Shown here: positions 9,179 to 18,160 of the stretch, piece by piece
Numbering within the stretch: the first letter of the stretch is position 1
Layout: each line of letters starts with the position of its first letter
Notes under the pieces: model-generated
The model's input: the letters and a program-made list of their open reading frames with translations, nothing else
Databases searched by the model: none
What the model was told of the DNA's origin: nothing
Program-made: the position numbers and the translations under genes
Origin: an uncultured Sulfitobacter sp.
Lineage (GTDB): Bacteria > Pseudomonadota > Alphaproteobacteria > Rhodobacterales > Rhodobacteraceae
DNA: 64,000 nt
Direction: 5' to 3'
NCBI GenBank assembly: GCA_947501805.1
Contig: CANMXJ010000002.1
Location: 248,001 to 312,000, forward strand

Positions 9179-10204
9179 ATGAACTTCAAGACATTCTTTG
9201 CCTTTGTGGCCCCGTCGGTTTTCATGATGATCCTGTTCATCGCATTGCCGCTGGTCTCTGTGTTCATACAATCGTTCCAGATCACCCAACCTGTCATGCA
9301 GCAAGTGGAGGTGGAAACCTGTACGCCCGGTTTTGTGACGCAAACCTGCGTAACCGAGCAAAAGACAGTTCCGGTCATTGGCGATGATGGTAAAATCCAG
9401 ACCACTACCGAATGGGTTGGCCTGCGCAGTTATCGCAGTGTCTTGCAAATGGACAAGGTCTGGGAAGCGGTCTCTTCAGGGCGTTTACGTGATATCTTGC
9501 AGATCGACTTCTGGAAGGCGTTGCGGTTTACCCTGATGTTTACTCTGATCACGCTGCCCCTTGTCATCGGTGTTGGATTGTTGATTGCCCTGACGGTCAA
9601 TAACGCCTCGCGGCGTGTGCGCGGCCCGATAATATTTGTGTCGTTGCTGCCGTTCATCATCACACCGGTAATCGGATCCTTGTCGATCTACTGGCTCTTT
9701 GTTGGTGACGGTATCCTGACCGCAATGATGGAGCGCTGGAGCGGCACGAATATTTCGATGTTCGCCCAAGCCTGGACAATCGAATTGCTGATGTACTTCT
9801 ACCGCGTCTGGCATGTGGCACCTTTTGCCTTTGTGATCTTTTATGCAGGTCTGCAAACGGTGAACATGGACACGCTGGAATCTGCGGTGATTGACGGCGC
9901 AAACCGGTGGGAGCGTCTGCGCCATGTGATCATCCCGCATCTGATGCCGCTGATCGTGTTCATCGCGCTTATTCATTTGATGGATTGTTATCGTGTGTTC
10001 GATGAAATCATCGGATTTCGCTCTCAGGCGCATGTAATTTCGCTACAATGGCTGACTGTTGATTTCCTGACACCGGACGACGCAGGCAACCGCGCCATCG
10101 CACGGGCCTCTGCCTCGGCCATGCTGACGATGATCGGGATCGTGCTTCTGCTGATCCTGCCATTGCGCCGCACATGGCGGGACCATAAAGGGAGCGCGCA
10201 CTGA
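9179..10204 (+). CDS. ABC transporter permease (MalF/UgpA class)
   Basis: 341 residues with about six transmembrane segments. The ABC permease EAA loop is visible in the C-terminal third (VIDGANRWERLRHVIIPHLMP). A periplasmic loop after the first membrane segment (about residues 40-85) is expanded and has two Cys residues (CTPGFVTQTC), which could form a disulfide. It pairs with the next gene, whose ATG overlaps the stop codon by one base, to form the membrane channel of the importer. Confidence 0.9.
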   Translation: MNFKTFFAFVAPSVFMMILFIALPLVSVFIQSFQITQPVMQQVEVETCTPGFVTQTCVTEQKTVPVIGDDGKIQTTTEWVGLRSYRSVLQMDKVWEAVSSGRLRDILQIDFWKALRFTLMFTLITLPLVIGVGLLIALTVNNASRRVRGPIIFVSLLPFIITPVIGSLSIYWLFVGDGILTAMMERWSGTNISMFAQAWTIELLMYFYRVWHVAPFAFVIFYAGLQTVNMDTLESAVIDGANRWERLRHVIIPHLMPLIVFIALIHLMDCYRVFDEIIGFRSQAHVISLQWLTVDFLTPDDAGNRAIARASASAMLTMIGIVLLLILPLRRTWRDHKGSAH

Positions 10205-11364
10205 TGAGTGAAACGTCAAAAGCCATGCGGCAATCCTTGGGCCTGCGTCTGTCATCCTCCGCTTTTCTGGTGTTCTGGTGTGTGATCGCGGCCTTTCCGA
10301 TCCTGTGGATCGCAGTGATGAGCGTGAAATCTCCGGTGGATGCTTTTGCAGATAGTCCGTGGGCTGTCATCTTCGGCCCCAATACCTTGGCGCGCGGGGA
10401 CGGGCTTTCGGTTCTTGATATCGTGTTGGGGCTGGTGGTTCTCTATGTTGCAATCCGTTGGATGTTTACGCGCCTGCCTGCACTGGTCGCGCAATACAGC
10501 CCCGCAGGTTTGGTTGTTTTAGGCTGGCTTGTGGGTGCCGCGGTTTACGCGATCCTGTTTATGGTGGTGTTCTTTGGTCTCTTGCCCTTGATCCTTTCAC
10601 CCCTGAACGCTGTTCTTGGTCCGTTGGGGGAACCGGTCTTGGGGCTCACCACCCAGCATTACATTGCAGTTTGGGGCGAGAACGAGTTCTATCGCAATTT
10701 CATGAACTCCATGCTTGTAACGGCAGGTGTTGTGACAATCTCGCTTACCGTTGGCACGTTGGCAGGTTACGGTCTTGCGCGTTCCGGCTCTGATCTGGCG
10801 TTCTGGCTGCTGATCCTCGCGTTGATCTTTCGCGCTCTGCCGCATTCGGTGCTGGTTGCAGGTTATCTACCATGGTTCATCAATTCCGCCGAAATTCTGC
10901 GCCCGATCTTCGGGGAACTGTCGCCAACGCTTTATGGCCAACCCTGGGCTGTGATCGCTGTGCTGGTTTCGATTAACCAGCCGTTTACCATCTGGATGCT
11001 GCGTTCTTTCTTCCAGAACATCCCTGCGGAACTTGATGAGGCGGCCCGGGTCGACGGCTGTTCGCATTTTCAGGCTTTCCGCCGGGTGATCATGCCGGTG
11101 ATGTGGCCGGGGGTGATCACCACGGGGCTGTTCAGCTTCTTGTTGGGATATAACGACTTTCTGGTGACATCTTTGTTGCTGGACGCCCAGAACCAGACGA
11201 TGGTCCCAGCCATTGCCGGCTATTTCAACCGCGAGACAACAACCACGGATCAGGTTGAAGCGGTCGCGGCAGCCGTGTCGATCACCGCACCGTTGTTTTT
11301 ACTGGTGATGGTATTCCAGCGCCAGATTGTCAGCGGACTAACAGCAGGGGCAGTCAAGGGATAA
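10204..11364 (+). CDS. ABC transporter permease (MalG/UgpE class)
   Basis: 386 residues, longer than the usual 280 or so for this class. The EAA loop reads LDEAARVDGCSHFQAFRRVIMPVMWP. The extra length comes from an insertion after the first membrane helix, with additional hydrophobic segments at about 75-140 (LDIVLGLVVLYVAIRW and LVVLGWLVGAAVYAILF). The core is otherwise canonical. It is translationally coupled to the preceding permease gene. A 103-bp gap follows before the enzyme genes. Confidence 0.9.
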   Translation: MSETSKAMRQSLGLRLSSSAFLVFWCVIAAFPILWIAVMSVKSPVDAFADSPWAVIFGPNTLARGDGLSVLDIVLGLVVLYVAIRWMFTRLPALVAQYSPAGLVVLGWLVGAAVYAILFMVVFFGLLPLILSPLNAVLGPLGEPVLGLTTQHYIAVWGENEFYRNFMNSMLVTAGVVTISLTVGTLAGYGLARSGSDLAFWLLILALIFRALPHSVLVAGYLPWFINSAEILRPIFGELSPTLYGQPWAVIAVLVSINQPFTIWMLRSFFQNIPAELDEAARVDGCSHFQAFRRVIMPVMWPGVITTGLFSFLLGYNDFLVTSLLLDAQNQTMVPAIAGYFNRETTTTDQVEAVAAAVSITAPLFLLVMVFQRQIVSGLTAGAVKG

Positions 11365-11467
11365 TGCATGTTTTTATAAAGATATGGAGCAGGCTTTTGC
11401 GAAACCCTGAGATGTGTAGATGAAAGGGACAAGACCAGAACAGGCGGTGTTGACCCGAGATACCGAT

Positions 11468-11962
11468 ATGTCGAAAACCCAAGAGACCAAGCGCGTCATT
11501 GAGACCATGGTGGACGGGTTAAATGATCACACGATTGACGGGATCGGTGCGTTCTTCCACGAGAGTTTTCGTTGGATGGGCAATGCAGGCTGCGGGCAGA
11601 AAACGGGCTTGAAAGCGTTTCAGGACAATTGGCAACGCCCTTTTCAGGCGGCCTTTTCCGACAAGGTCTGTGTTGATGAGGCGCGCCTGTTTATGGGCGA
11701 ATGGGCCGCCGCCTTTGGTCGACAGGAGGCGACGCATTCAGGGGAGTTCATGGGGGTTGCCCCGTCCGGTAAACGTATCGAGATCCGGTACATGGATTTC
11801 TGGAAAGTGAGCGAGGGCAAGATCGAGGACAATTGGGTCATGGTCGATTTCCCCCATGTGCTGGCCCAGCTTGGTGTGGACGTCTTTGGTGGCGAGGGTT
11901 GGGAAGCTTTTGATCGGGGCGAAAAACACCACCAAGGCCGGAGAACACATGACGCAAGCTGA
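11468..11962 (+). CDS. SnoaL/NTF2-like protein (single domain)
   Basis: 164 residues with one NTF2/SnoaL-like alpha+beta barrel. The C-terminal half (IEIRYMDFWKVSEGKI and NWVMVDFPHV) is clearly related to the C-terminal domain of the protein at 14091-15140 (IEMRSLDFWRIENGLI, NWVLVDLLHV). Members of this fold include cyclases, isomerases and small-molecule binders, so chemistry cannot be assigned. An in-frame ATG at 11420 would add 16 residues; neither start has a convincing ribosome binding site. The 3' end overlaps the methyltransferase gene by 14 bp. Confidence 0.75.
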   Translation: MSKTQETKRVIETMVDGLNDHTIDGIGAFFHESFRWMGNAGCGQKTGLKAFQDNWQRPFQAAFSDKVCVDEARLFMGEWAAAFGRQEATHSGEFMGVAPSGKRIEIRYMDFWKVSEGKIEDNWVMVDFPHVLAQLGVDVFGGEGWEAFDRGEKHHQGRRTHDAS

Positions 11963-12683
11963 ATGGGATAGGTCTGCCGATGCGTGGATCGCTGGAATGG
12001 GCAGCAAGGGCGATCCCACGCGTACCTGTATTCTGGATGCACCCATGCTGGCGGCACTTCCTTCAGAGGGTGAAGTGCTTGATATCGGCTGCGGTGAAGG
12101 GCGCTTTTGCAGGATGATGCAAGCGCAGGGCTTACGCGCCGTGGGCATTGACCCAACAGCCGCCCTGTTGGATCAGGCGCGGAAACGAGATCAAGAGGGT
12201 CACTATGTGCAAGGGCGGGGCGAGGCGCTGCCGTTCGAGGATAGCCGTTTCGATGCGGTTGTCTTCTATCTCAGCCTGATTGATATCGCGGAGTATCAGA
12301 AAGCCGTTTGCGAAGCCGTACGGGTGCTGCGCAATGGAGGGCGTATCGTCATCGCCAATCTGCATCCTCATGCCACTGCGCGACCGCTTGATTTCGCCCC
12401 GCAAGACAGCTCCTGGTTGTCGCGCCAAGGCGGGAATGCGGTGTATGTGACGGATGAAATGATGCTGGAGCGAGCGCAGACCGTCGCATGGTCGGGCTTG
12501 CGTATTACAAATTTTCACCGGCCTTTGTCGGCCTATATCCAAAGCCTTTTGCAAAGAAACCTGAACCTGATCTCCTTCACGGATCCCCCCTACACCGGAG
12601 GGGATGACGTATTGGCGAGCAGATGGCGTCGCATGCCTTGGGCGTTTCAAATGGTCTGGGAAAAGAAGGACAGTTCACCATGA
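11949..12683 (+). CDS. Class I SAM-dependent methyltransferase
   Basis: 244 residues. Motif [12 protein letters not shown] at about 43-53, an acidic loop after [12 protein letters not shown], and [19 protein letters not shown] followed by [15 protein letters not shown] are the UbiE/Methyltransf_11 pattern for small-molecule methyl transfer. The start at 11949 lies inside the preceding gene and has GGAG upstream. The stop overlaps the next start as ATGA. Substrate unknown. A methyl-donating enzyme in the same operon as a MetE-like methyl acceptor enzyme suggests methylated intermediates. Confidence 0.85.
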   Translation: MTQAEWDRSADAWIAGMGSKGDPTRTCILDAPMLAALPSEGEVLDIGCGEGRFCRMMQAQGLRAVGIDPTAALLDQARKRDQEGHYVQGRGEALPFEDSRFDAVVFYLSLIDIAEYQKAVCEAVRVLRNGGRIVIANLHPHATARPLDFAPQDSSWLSRQGGNAVYVTDEMMLERAQTVAWSGLRITNFHRPLSAYIQSLLQRNLNLISFTDPPYTGGDDVLASRWRRMPWAFQMVWEKKDSSP

Positions 12684-14008
12684 CGATCACATATCTCAAG
12701 CGCGGCAAATCGGACGCTGAGCGCAGCGATGAGGATGCGAAAACACGACAGATTGTCGAGTCGACCTTGCAGGACATCGAAGCCCACGGAGATGCTGCCG
12801 TGCGCGAATTGTCCAAGAAATTCGACAATTACACGCCATCCAGCTTCCGGTTGTCACAAGACGAGATTGATGCGTTGATCGCGAAGGTCACGCCGCGCGA
12901 GATGGAAGACCTCAAGTTTGCTCAGGAAAACGTCCGTCGCTTTGCACAGGCGCAGCGGGAGTCGATGCTGGACATCGAAGTAGAAATGCAGCCCGGCGTG
13001 ATCCTTGGCCACAAAAATATCCCCGTGCAATCGGTGGGCTGTTACGTGCCCGGCGGCAAGTTTCCCATGGTTGCATCGGCGCATATGTCTGTGGCGACGG
13101 CCGCTGTTGCAGGTGTGCCGCGCATCATTGCCTGTACACCGCCGTTTAACGGCGAACCCAATCCTGCGGTGATTGCCGCGATGCATCTGGGCGGAGCACA
13201 CGAGATTTATGTTCTGGGCGGTATTCAGGCGGTGGGTGCCATGGCGATTGGTACAGAAACAATTGATCCTGTGCATCTTCTTGTCGGACCCGGCAACGCC
13301 TTTGTTGCTGAAGCAAAACGCCAGCTTTTTGGAAGGGTCGGCATTGACTTGTTTGCCGGACCTACTGAAACGATGGTGATCGCCGATGAAACGGTGGACG
13401 CGGAACTCTGCGCGACGGATCTGCTGGGACAGGCGGAACATGGCTATAACAGCCCTTGCGTGCTGCTGACCAACTCCGAAAAGCTGGCGAAAGAGACGCT
13501 GGCAGAGATTGACCGTTTGCTCGACATCCTCCCCACCGCTGGTACGGCGCGTGTCTCATGGGAAGACTACGGCGAGGTGATTGTCTGTGATACCTATGAC
13601 GAAATGCTGGCGGTGGCAGATGACATTGCGTCCGAGCATGTGCAGGTGATGACGGACCGCGATGACTGGTTTCTGGAACACATGACCTGTTATGGTGCGC
13701 TGTTCCTTGGGGCGCGGACCAATGTAGCAAACGGGGACAAGGTGATAGGAACCAACCATACGCTGCCGACAAAAAAGGCGGGGCGCTATACCGGCGGGCT
13801 TTGGGTTGGGAAGTATCTGAAAACGCACTCCTATCAGAAGATCACCACGGATGAAGCAGCGGCTGAGATCGGAGCTTATGGGTCGCGGTTGTGCATGTTG
13901 GAAGGGTTTGTGGGACACGCCGAGCAATGCAATGTGCGGGTGCGACGTTATGGCGGCGTGAATGTGCCCTATGGTGAAGGTGCGCCTGCGCGGGAGGCGG
14001 CGGAGTAG
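12680..14008 (+). CDS. Histidinol dehydrogenase-family NAD-dependent dehydrogenase (non-histidine paralogue)
   Basis: 442 residues covering the whole HisD fold. Zinc-site Gln251 and His254 (GQAEHG), the catalytic pair Glu319-His320 (IASEHV), TNHTLPT and His413 (VGHAEQ) are present. Where HisD enzymes have the zinc-ligand Asp (LADFQK), I read Ser384 (THSYQK). No other histidine-biosynthesis gene is near. HisD paralogues such as HpsN oxidise sulfopropanediol in roseobacters and Cupriavidus, so an alcohol-to-acid four-electron oxidation of another substrate is likely. It is coupled to the methyltransferase gene by an ATGA overlap; two hairpins begin at its stop codon. Confidence 0.82.
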   Translation: MTITYLKRGKSDAERSDEDAKTRQIVESTLQDIEAHGDAAVRELSKKFDNYTPSSFRLSQDEIDALIAKVTPREMEDLKFAQENVRRFAQAQRESMLDIEVEMQPGVILGHKNIPVQSVGCYVPGGKFPMVASAHMSVATAAVAGVPRIIACTPPFNGEPNPAVIAAMHLGGAHEIYVLGGIQAVGAMAIGTETIDPVHLLVGPGNAFVAEAKRQLFGRVGIDLFAGPTETMVIADETVDAELCATDLLGQAEHGYNSPCVLLTNSEKLAKETLAEIDRLLDILPTAGTARVSWEDYGEVIVCDTYDEMLAVADDIASEHVQVMTDRDDWFLEHMTCYGALFLGARTNVANGDKVIGTNHTLPTKKAGRYTGGLWVGKYLKTHSYQKITTDEAAAEIGAYGSRLCMLEGFVGHAEQCNVRVRRYGGVNVPYGEGAPAREAAE

Positions 14009-14061
14009 GTTCACCAGCCCCGTTGAGGGGCTGGTGAACCTGTGAGAGACGCTGTCTCTCA
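14007..14061 (+). terminator. Two back-to-back perfect hairpins at the end of the hisD-like gene
   Basis: The first stem is 15 bp without mismatch: AGGTTCACCAGCCCC, loop GTTGA, then its complement (14007-14041); it starts within the stop codon. The second is 8 bp: TGAGAGAC, loop GCT, GTCTCTCA (14043-14061). Neither is followed by a T run, so this may be a Rho-linked pause, a processing site or an attenuator inside the operon rather than a simple intrinsic terminator. Confidence 0.55.
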
Positions 14062-14090
14062 AACTCTCTGGGATTTGGAACCATTTGGAA

Positions 14091-15140
14091 ATGATGGACA
14101 AACAAACGGATCACAAGGCTTTGCTCGCGCCCTTGCGCGCCGCGATGTATGATTTTGACGGTGTTGCCGCGCGTGCGGCGTTGCATTCTGTTTGCGCGCC
14201 GGATGCGGTGTTTCGGCTGGCTTTCCCGTTTGAGACACGTGTCGGTGTAGATGCGTATTTTGATGCGGTTTATGCGCCCCTTTTGCGGTCACTGCCTGAT
14301 CTGGAGCGGCGAGACCATATTGTGATGGCGGGGCCAACGCCAACAGGAGACGATTGGGTTGGCTGTTGCGGATTCTATTGCGGAACTTTCGAGAGCGCAT
14401 GGCTGGATATTCCGGCAACAGGTCATCTGGTGCATATGCGCTTTCACGAATTCTATCGCGTGGTGGACGGCAAAATTGTCGAGATGCAGGCGCTGTGGGA
14501 TATTCCGGAAGTGATGATGCAGGCAGATGCCTGGCCGATGCAGCCGTCTTTGGGACGGGAATGGCATGTGCCTGCTCCGGCGAGCAATGACGGAATTGTG
14601 CCGGGGCCCTATGACGCGGAGGCGGGACAAGCCAGTTGTGGGCATATCATTGAGATGCTTGAGTATCTCGTGCGTTTTCCGAGCCAAGGGGGCCCGGAGG
14701 TTATGGAGATGGACCGGTTCTGGCATCCGCGTATGACGTGGTACGGGCCTGCGTGCATCGGCACCGGGCGCGGCCAACGCGGGTTTCGCCACTGGCACCA
14801 GATACCGTTTCTGAATGCGATGCCGGATCGGGGACAACAGGATGAGGGTTTGACGTTTCATTTCTTCGGGGATCGTAACTATGCTGCCGTTACGGGCTGG
14901 CCCAACATGGTGCAAAGCATAACTGCCTCGGGATGGTTGGGGATTGCGCCAAATGGGCAGCAGATAGAGATGCGGTCGCTGGATTTCTGGCGCATCGAAA
15001 ACGGGCTGATCCGTGAAAACTGGGTGTTGGTGGATCTTTTGCACGTCTATGACCAGATCGGCGTGGATGTGTTTGCTCGTATGCGTGAATTCAACAAGGC
15101 GCGACATGGATTTGACCCAGAAACAGGAGTGGCGCTGTGA
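14091..15140 (+). CDS. Tandem SnoaL/NTF2-like protein (two domains)
   Basis: About 349 residues made of two NTF2/SnoaL-like domains (roughly 10-150 and 175-340). The second domain is a paralogue of the single-domain protein at 11468-11962. The first contains CCGFYCGTFESAWLDIPATG and ends in a strand (FHEFYRVVDGKIVEM) matching the fold. ATG codons at 14091 and 14094 are both possible. The stop codon overlaps the GTG start of the SDR gene. A catalytic role (isomerase, dehydratase or cyclase) is possible but not shown. Confidence 0.75.
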   Translation: MMDKQTDHKALLAPLRAAMYDFDGVAARAALHSVCAPDAVFRLAFPFETRVGVDAYFDAVYAPLLRSLPDLERRDHIVMAGPTPTGDDWVGCCGFYCGTFESAWLDIPATGHLVHMRFHEFYRVVDGKIVEMQALWDIPEVMMQADAWPMQPSLGREWHVPAPASNDGIVPGPYDAEAGQASCGHIIEMLEYLVRFPSQGGPEVMEMDRFWHPRMTWYGPACIGTGRGQRGFRHWHQIPFLNAMPDRGQQDEGLTFHFFGDRNYAAVTGWPNMVQSITASGWLGIAPNGQQIEMRSLDFWRIENGLIRENWVLVDLLHVYDQIGVDVFARMREFNKARHGFDPETGVAL

Positions 15141-15895
15141 AATTGCCTAAAGCCCCTTCGTTTGATTTGACTGGAAAGCGCGCGCTTGTAACGGGTGCGT
15201 CTTCAGGCATTGGTCTGGGTTGCGCTGTGGCCTTGGCCGATGCTGGTGCGCATGTTGTGTTGGCTGCGCGACGTGCGAAAGTGCTGGGTGAAGCGGTTGA
15301 GTTGATGCGCAAGGAGGGCTGGTCGGCTGAGGCGCTGACCTTTGATCAATCCGACATGGGTGCGATTGATGCGGTGTTCGAGCAACCCTTTGATGTGGTA
15401 TTGAATTCGGCAGGGCTTGCGCGTCATTCGCCAGCGGTTGAAGCAGATCCGGATGATTTTGACGCCGTTATGGCGTTGAATGTGAAGGGCGCTTATTTCC
15501 TGTCAGCGCGTGCGGCGCAGGCTTTGATGGCGGCAGGTAAAACCGGCTCAATCATCCATATCTCCAGCCAGATGGGCCATGTGGGTGGCATTGATCGCAC
15601 GGTCTATTGTGCTTCCAAACATGCGGTTGAGGGGATGGTCAAAGCAATGGCGATTGAGTGGGGGAAGGCAGGGATACGGATCAATACGATCTGTCCGACC
15701 TTTGTGCGCACCGCCCTGACGCAACCGACTTTTGACAACCCTGAACGTTACAAATGGATCATGGAAAAGATCAAACTGCCCCGTGTGGCCGAGGTTGAGG
15801 ACATCATGGGCGCTGCGCTGTTTTTGGCCTCTGATGCTTCGGCGATGGTAACTGGTACATCGATGCTGGTGGATGGCGGATGGACAGCGGGATGA
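15137..15895 (+). CDS. Short-chain dehydrogenase/reductase
   Basis: 252-residue classical SDR. The cofactor motif TGASSGIG is at 19-26; an Arg-rich stretch after the second strand (AARRAK) suggests NADP or loose preference. The NSAG motif, catalytic Ser143/144, Tyr157 and Lys161 (YCASK), and the C-terminal GTSMLVDGGWTAG are present. It starts with GTG overlapping the previous stop. With the HisD-like enzyme it supplies two alcohol/carbonyl oxidation steps in this locus. Confidence 0.9.
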   Translation: MKLPKAPSFDLTGKRALVTGASSGIGLGCAVALADAGAHVVLAARRAKVLGEAVELMRKEGWSAEALTFDQSDMGAIDAVFEQPFDVVLNSAGLARHSPAVEADPDDFDAVMALNVKGAYFLSARAAQALMAAGKTGSIIHISSQMGHVGGIDRTVYCASKHAVEGMVKAMAIEWGKAGIRINTICPTFVRTALTQPTFDNPERYKWIMEKIKLPRVAEVEDIMGAALFLASDASAMVTGTSMLVDGGWTAG

Positions 15896-16167
15896 GCGAA
15901 CATCGACCCGATACACATTTCGATTTAGAGGCTTGCCTGAAAGCGAAAGCCGAACAGGCTTGGAACGATATGCCGTCTGAGGTGGCGATTGCATTGCGGA
16001 AACAACTTTTTACGCTGAAACCGTTTGATGCCATCAAAGAAGTGGGCCGCTATTACAAAGAAGGGTGTTGGTCCATTCGGCCCTATCCGGATGTATCCGG
16101 TTTCGGTGAGCTAGGCCTTGTTGGTGCGAGCTATATGCACAAGAGACTGAGGGAGCGCGATGCCTGA
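15892..16167 (+). CDS. Small protein of unknown function (91 aa)
   Basis: Starts at an ATGA overlap with the SDR stop codon and overlaps the LacI gene by 8 bp, so the position in the operon supports it as a real gene. The sequence is hydrophilic, with DLEACLKAKAEQAWNDMPSE near the N-terminus and a C-terminal IRPYPDVSGFGELGLVG. There are no membrane segments or signal peptide. I do not recognise a family. Confidence 0.65.
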   Translation: MSEHRPDTHFDLEACLKAKAEQAWNDMPSEVAIALRKQLFTLKPFDAIKEVGRYYKEGCWSIRPYPDVSGFGELGLVGASYMHKRLRERDA

Positions 16168-17191
16168 GAAATCTGTCACCTCCAAACATGTCGCTGAAAA
16201 GGCCGGTGTCAGTCGCTCCGCTGTGAGCCGGGTGTTCACGCCGGGTGCCTCGGTCAGTCCGACAACAGCGGCAAAGGTGCGCGCGGCGGCGCGTGCATTG
16301 GGATACAGACCCAACGTGCTGGCTCGAAGTTTGATTACGGGGCGCAGCCGGATCATCGGTTTGGTCGTGGCTTATCTTGAAAACCAGTTTTACCCCGAGG
16401 CAATCGAAAAGCTGTCGAAGAATTTGCAATCAAAGGGCTATCACGTGCTCGTTTTCATGGCCTCTAATGACACCGAAGCCACACAGACTGTCATTGATGA
16501 ATTGTTGGACTACCAGGTCGATGGCATCATCATCGCCTCAGTTGGCTTGTCAAATGATCTGACGCGGCGCTGCGAGGATGCGGGCATACCAATTGTCCTG
16601 TTCAACCGTGACCAGTTTGATGACCGCCTGTCCAGCGTGACCTCTGACAACATGGCGGGTGGGCGCAAGCTGGCCGCGTTTTTACTTGCAGGGGATCACA
16701 AACGCATCGGACATATTGCCGGATGGGAAGGGGCTTCGACCCAGATCGACCGCGAAGCTGGCTTCAAGGCGGGGTTGATGGAGGCGGATATGCGTATCGT
16801 GGCGCGCGGTGTCGGCAACTTCAGTTTTGAGGGTGCTCAAGCCGCGACCAGAGAAATGTTCGATCGCGATGATCCGCCCGATGCGGTGTTTGTTGCCAAT
16901 GATCACATGGCTTTTGCGGTGATGGATGTGCTCCGGTTCGAGTTGGGATTTTCGATTCCAACCGATGTGTCGGTAGTCGGGTACGACGATGTGCAAATTG
17001 CCGCTTGGGCCAGTTACGATCTGACGACGGTGCGGCAGCGTGCCAACGTGATGGTTGAACAGGCTACCGACCTTTTACTGGCGCGCATCGAAGATATAGA
17101 CACACCGCCCAGACGCCTCTGTATTGACGGGCCATTGATCATTCGCGGCTCTGCCCGCATCCCAACAGGAACTGAATATGCACGGATTTAA
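16160..17191 (+). CDS. LacI/GalR-family transcriptional regulator
   Basis: 343 residues. The HTH lies at about residues 7-26 (TSKHVAEKAGVSRSAVSRVF), followed by the hinge helix (LARSLITGRSRIIGL) and a periplasmic-binding-protein-like sensor domain. It is embedded in the middle of the operon it probably controls; the palindrome at 6594-6609 is the obvious candidate operator. Its effector should be the imported compound or an intermediate. The start has a GGGAG just upstream, inside the preceding gene, and the 3' end overlaps the next gene by 14 bp. Confidence 0.9.
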   Translation: MPEKSVTSKHVAEKAGVSRSAVSRVFTPGASVSPTTAAKVRAAARALGYRPNVLARSLITGRSRIIGLVVAYLENQFYPEAIEKLSKNLQSKGYHVLVFMASNDTEATQTVIDELLDYQVDGIIIASVGLSNDLTRRCEDAGIPIVLFNRDQFDDRLSSVTSDNMAGGRKLAAFLLAGDHKRIGHIAGWEGASTQIDREAGFKAGLMEADMRIVARGVGNFSFEGAQAATREMFDRDDPPDAVFVANDHMAFAVMDVLRFELGFSIPTDVSVVGYDDVQIAAWASYDLTTVRQRANVMVEQATDLLLARIEDIDTPPRRLCIDGPLIIRGSARIPTGTEYARI

Positions 17192-18146
17192 CAACAAATT
17201 CAAAGACTTTCCGGACTACATTATTGGGATCACCAAGGAAATCTGGGAAGATCGCGGCATCGCGACCCTGCACCAGTATTACTCGGATGATATTGTTGTA
17301 CGGTCGCCCGGATCAGTGGTGATCGGCAACGAGGCCGTGATCGGTGCGACGATGGCGACGCTGGCAGAGTTTCCGGACCGGACATTGCTGGGGGAGGATG
17401 TGATCTGGTCCGGTACGCCCGAAGCAGGCATGCTGTCTTCGCATCGGTTGCTGTCCACAGCCACGCATTTGAACGATGGTATGTACGGGGCGGCGACCGG
17501 CAAGAAACTGGTGTACCGGATCATGGCCGACTGTCATGCGATCAACAACCAGATCAACGACGAATGGCTGATCCGGGATCAGGGTGCAATTGTCCGCCAG
17601 ATGGGCTGGGAGCCAAAACAATATGCCGCTGATCTGATCGAACGCGAAGGCGGGCCGGAAAACTGTGTGCAGCCGATGACGCCGGCAATTGACCAGCCGG
17701 GACCGTATAAGGGGCGTGGCAACGACAATGAATGGGGGGCAAAATACGCTGATATTCTGACTGGAATAATGGGCGCGGATTTTGCCTTGATCCCGCGCGA
17801 ATATGATCGCGCAGTGGTCACCGAATACCCCGGCGGTGTGACAGGACACAGCCACGCATCGGTTGATGAGTTCTGGATGGGCCTGCGGGCGTCTTTTCCG
17901 AATGCGACCTTTCAGATTGACCATGTGATCGGGCGGGATGATCCGTTGATGCCACCGCGCGCAGCTGTGCGTTGGTCGTTGACTGGCAAGCACGACGGTT
18001 GGGGGACTTTTGGCACGCCAACCGGAAAGGACGTTTATGTTCTGGGGATCAGTCACGCCGAGTTTGGGCCTTGGGGCCTGCGTCGGGAATATACGATCTA
18101 TGACGATGCCATGATCTGGAAACAGATCCTGCTGCAAACGGGTTGA
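17178..18146 (+). CDS. Tandem NTF2/SnoaL-like protein (two domains)
   Basis: 322 residues with two NTF2-like domains (about 10-150 and 175-320). Visible marks are LHQYYSDDIVVRSPGSVVIGN near the start of domain 1, and DEFWMGLRASFPNATFQIDHV and GISHAEFGPWGLRREYTIYD in domain 2. It is more diverged from the other NTF2-like proteins here than they are from each other. It overlaps the lacI-type gene by 14 bp. Function unknown; repeated use of this fold suggests substrate binding or isomerisation steps. Confidence 0.7.
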   Translation: MHGFNNKFKDFPDYIIGITKEIWEDRGIATLHQYYSDDIVVRSPGSVVIGNEAVIGATMATLAEFPDRTLLGEDVIWSGTPEAGMLSSHRLLSTATHLNDGMYGAATGKKLVYRIMADCHAINNQINDEWLIRDQGAIVRQMGWEPKQYAADLIEREGGPENCVQPMTPAIDQPGPYKGRGNDNEWGAKYADILTGIMGADFALIPREYDRAVVTEYPGGVTGHSHASVDEFWMGLRASFPNATFQIDHVIGRDDPLMPPRAAVRWSLTGKHDGWGTFGTPTGKDVYVLGISHAEFGPWGLRREYTIYDDAMIWKQILLQTG

Positions 18147-18160
18147 GGCTGGAGGGCGCG

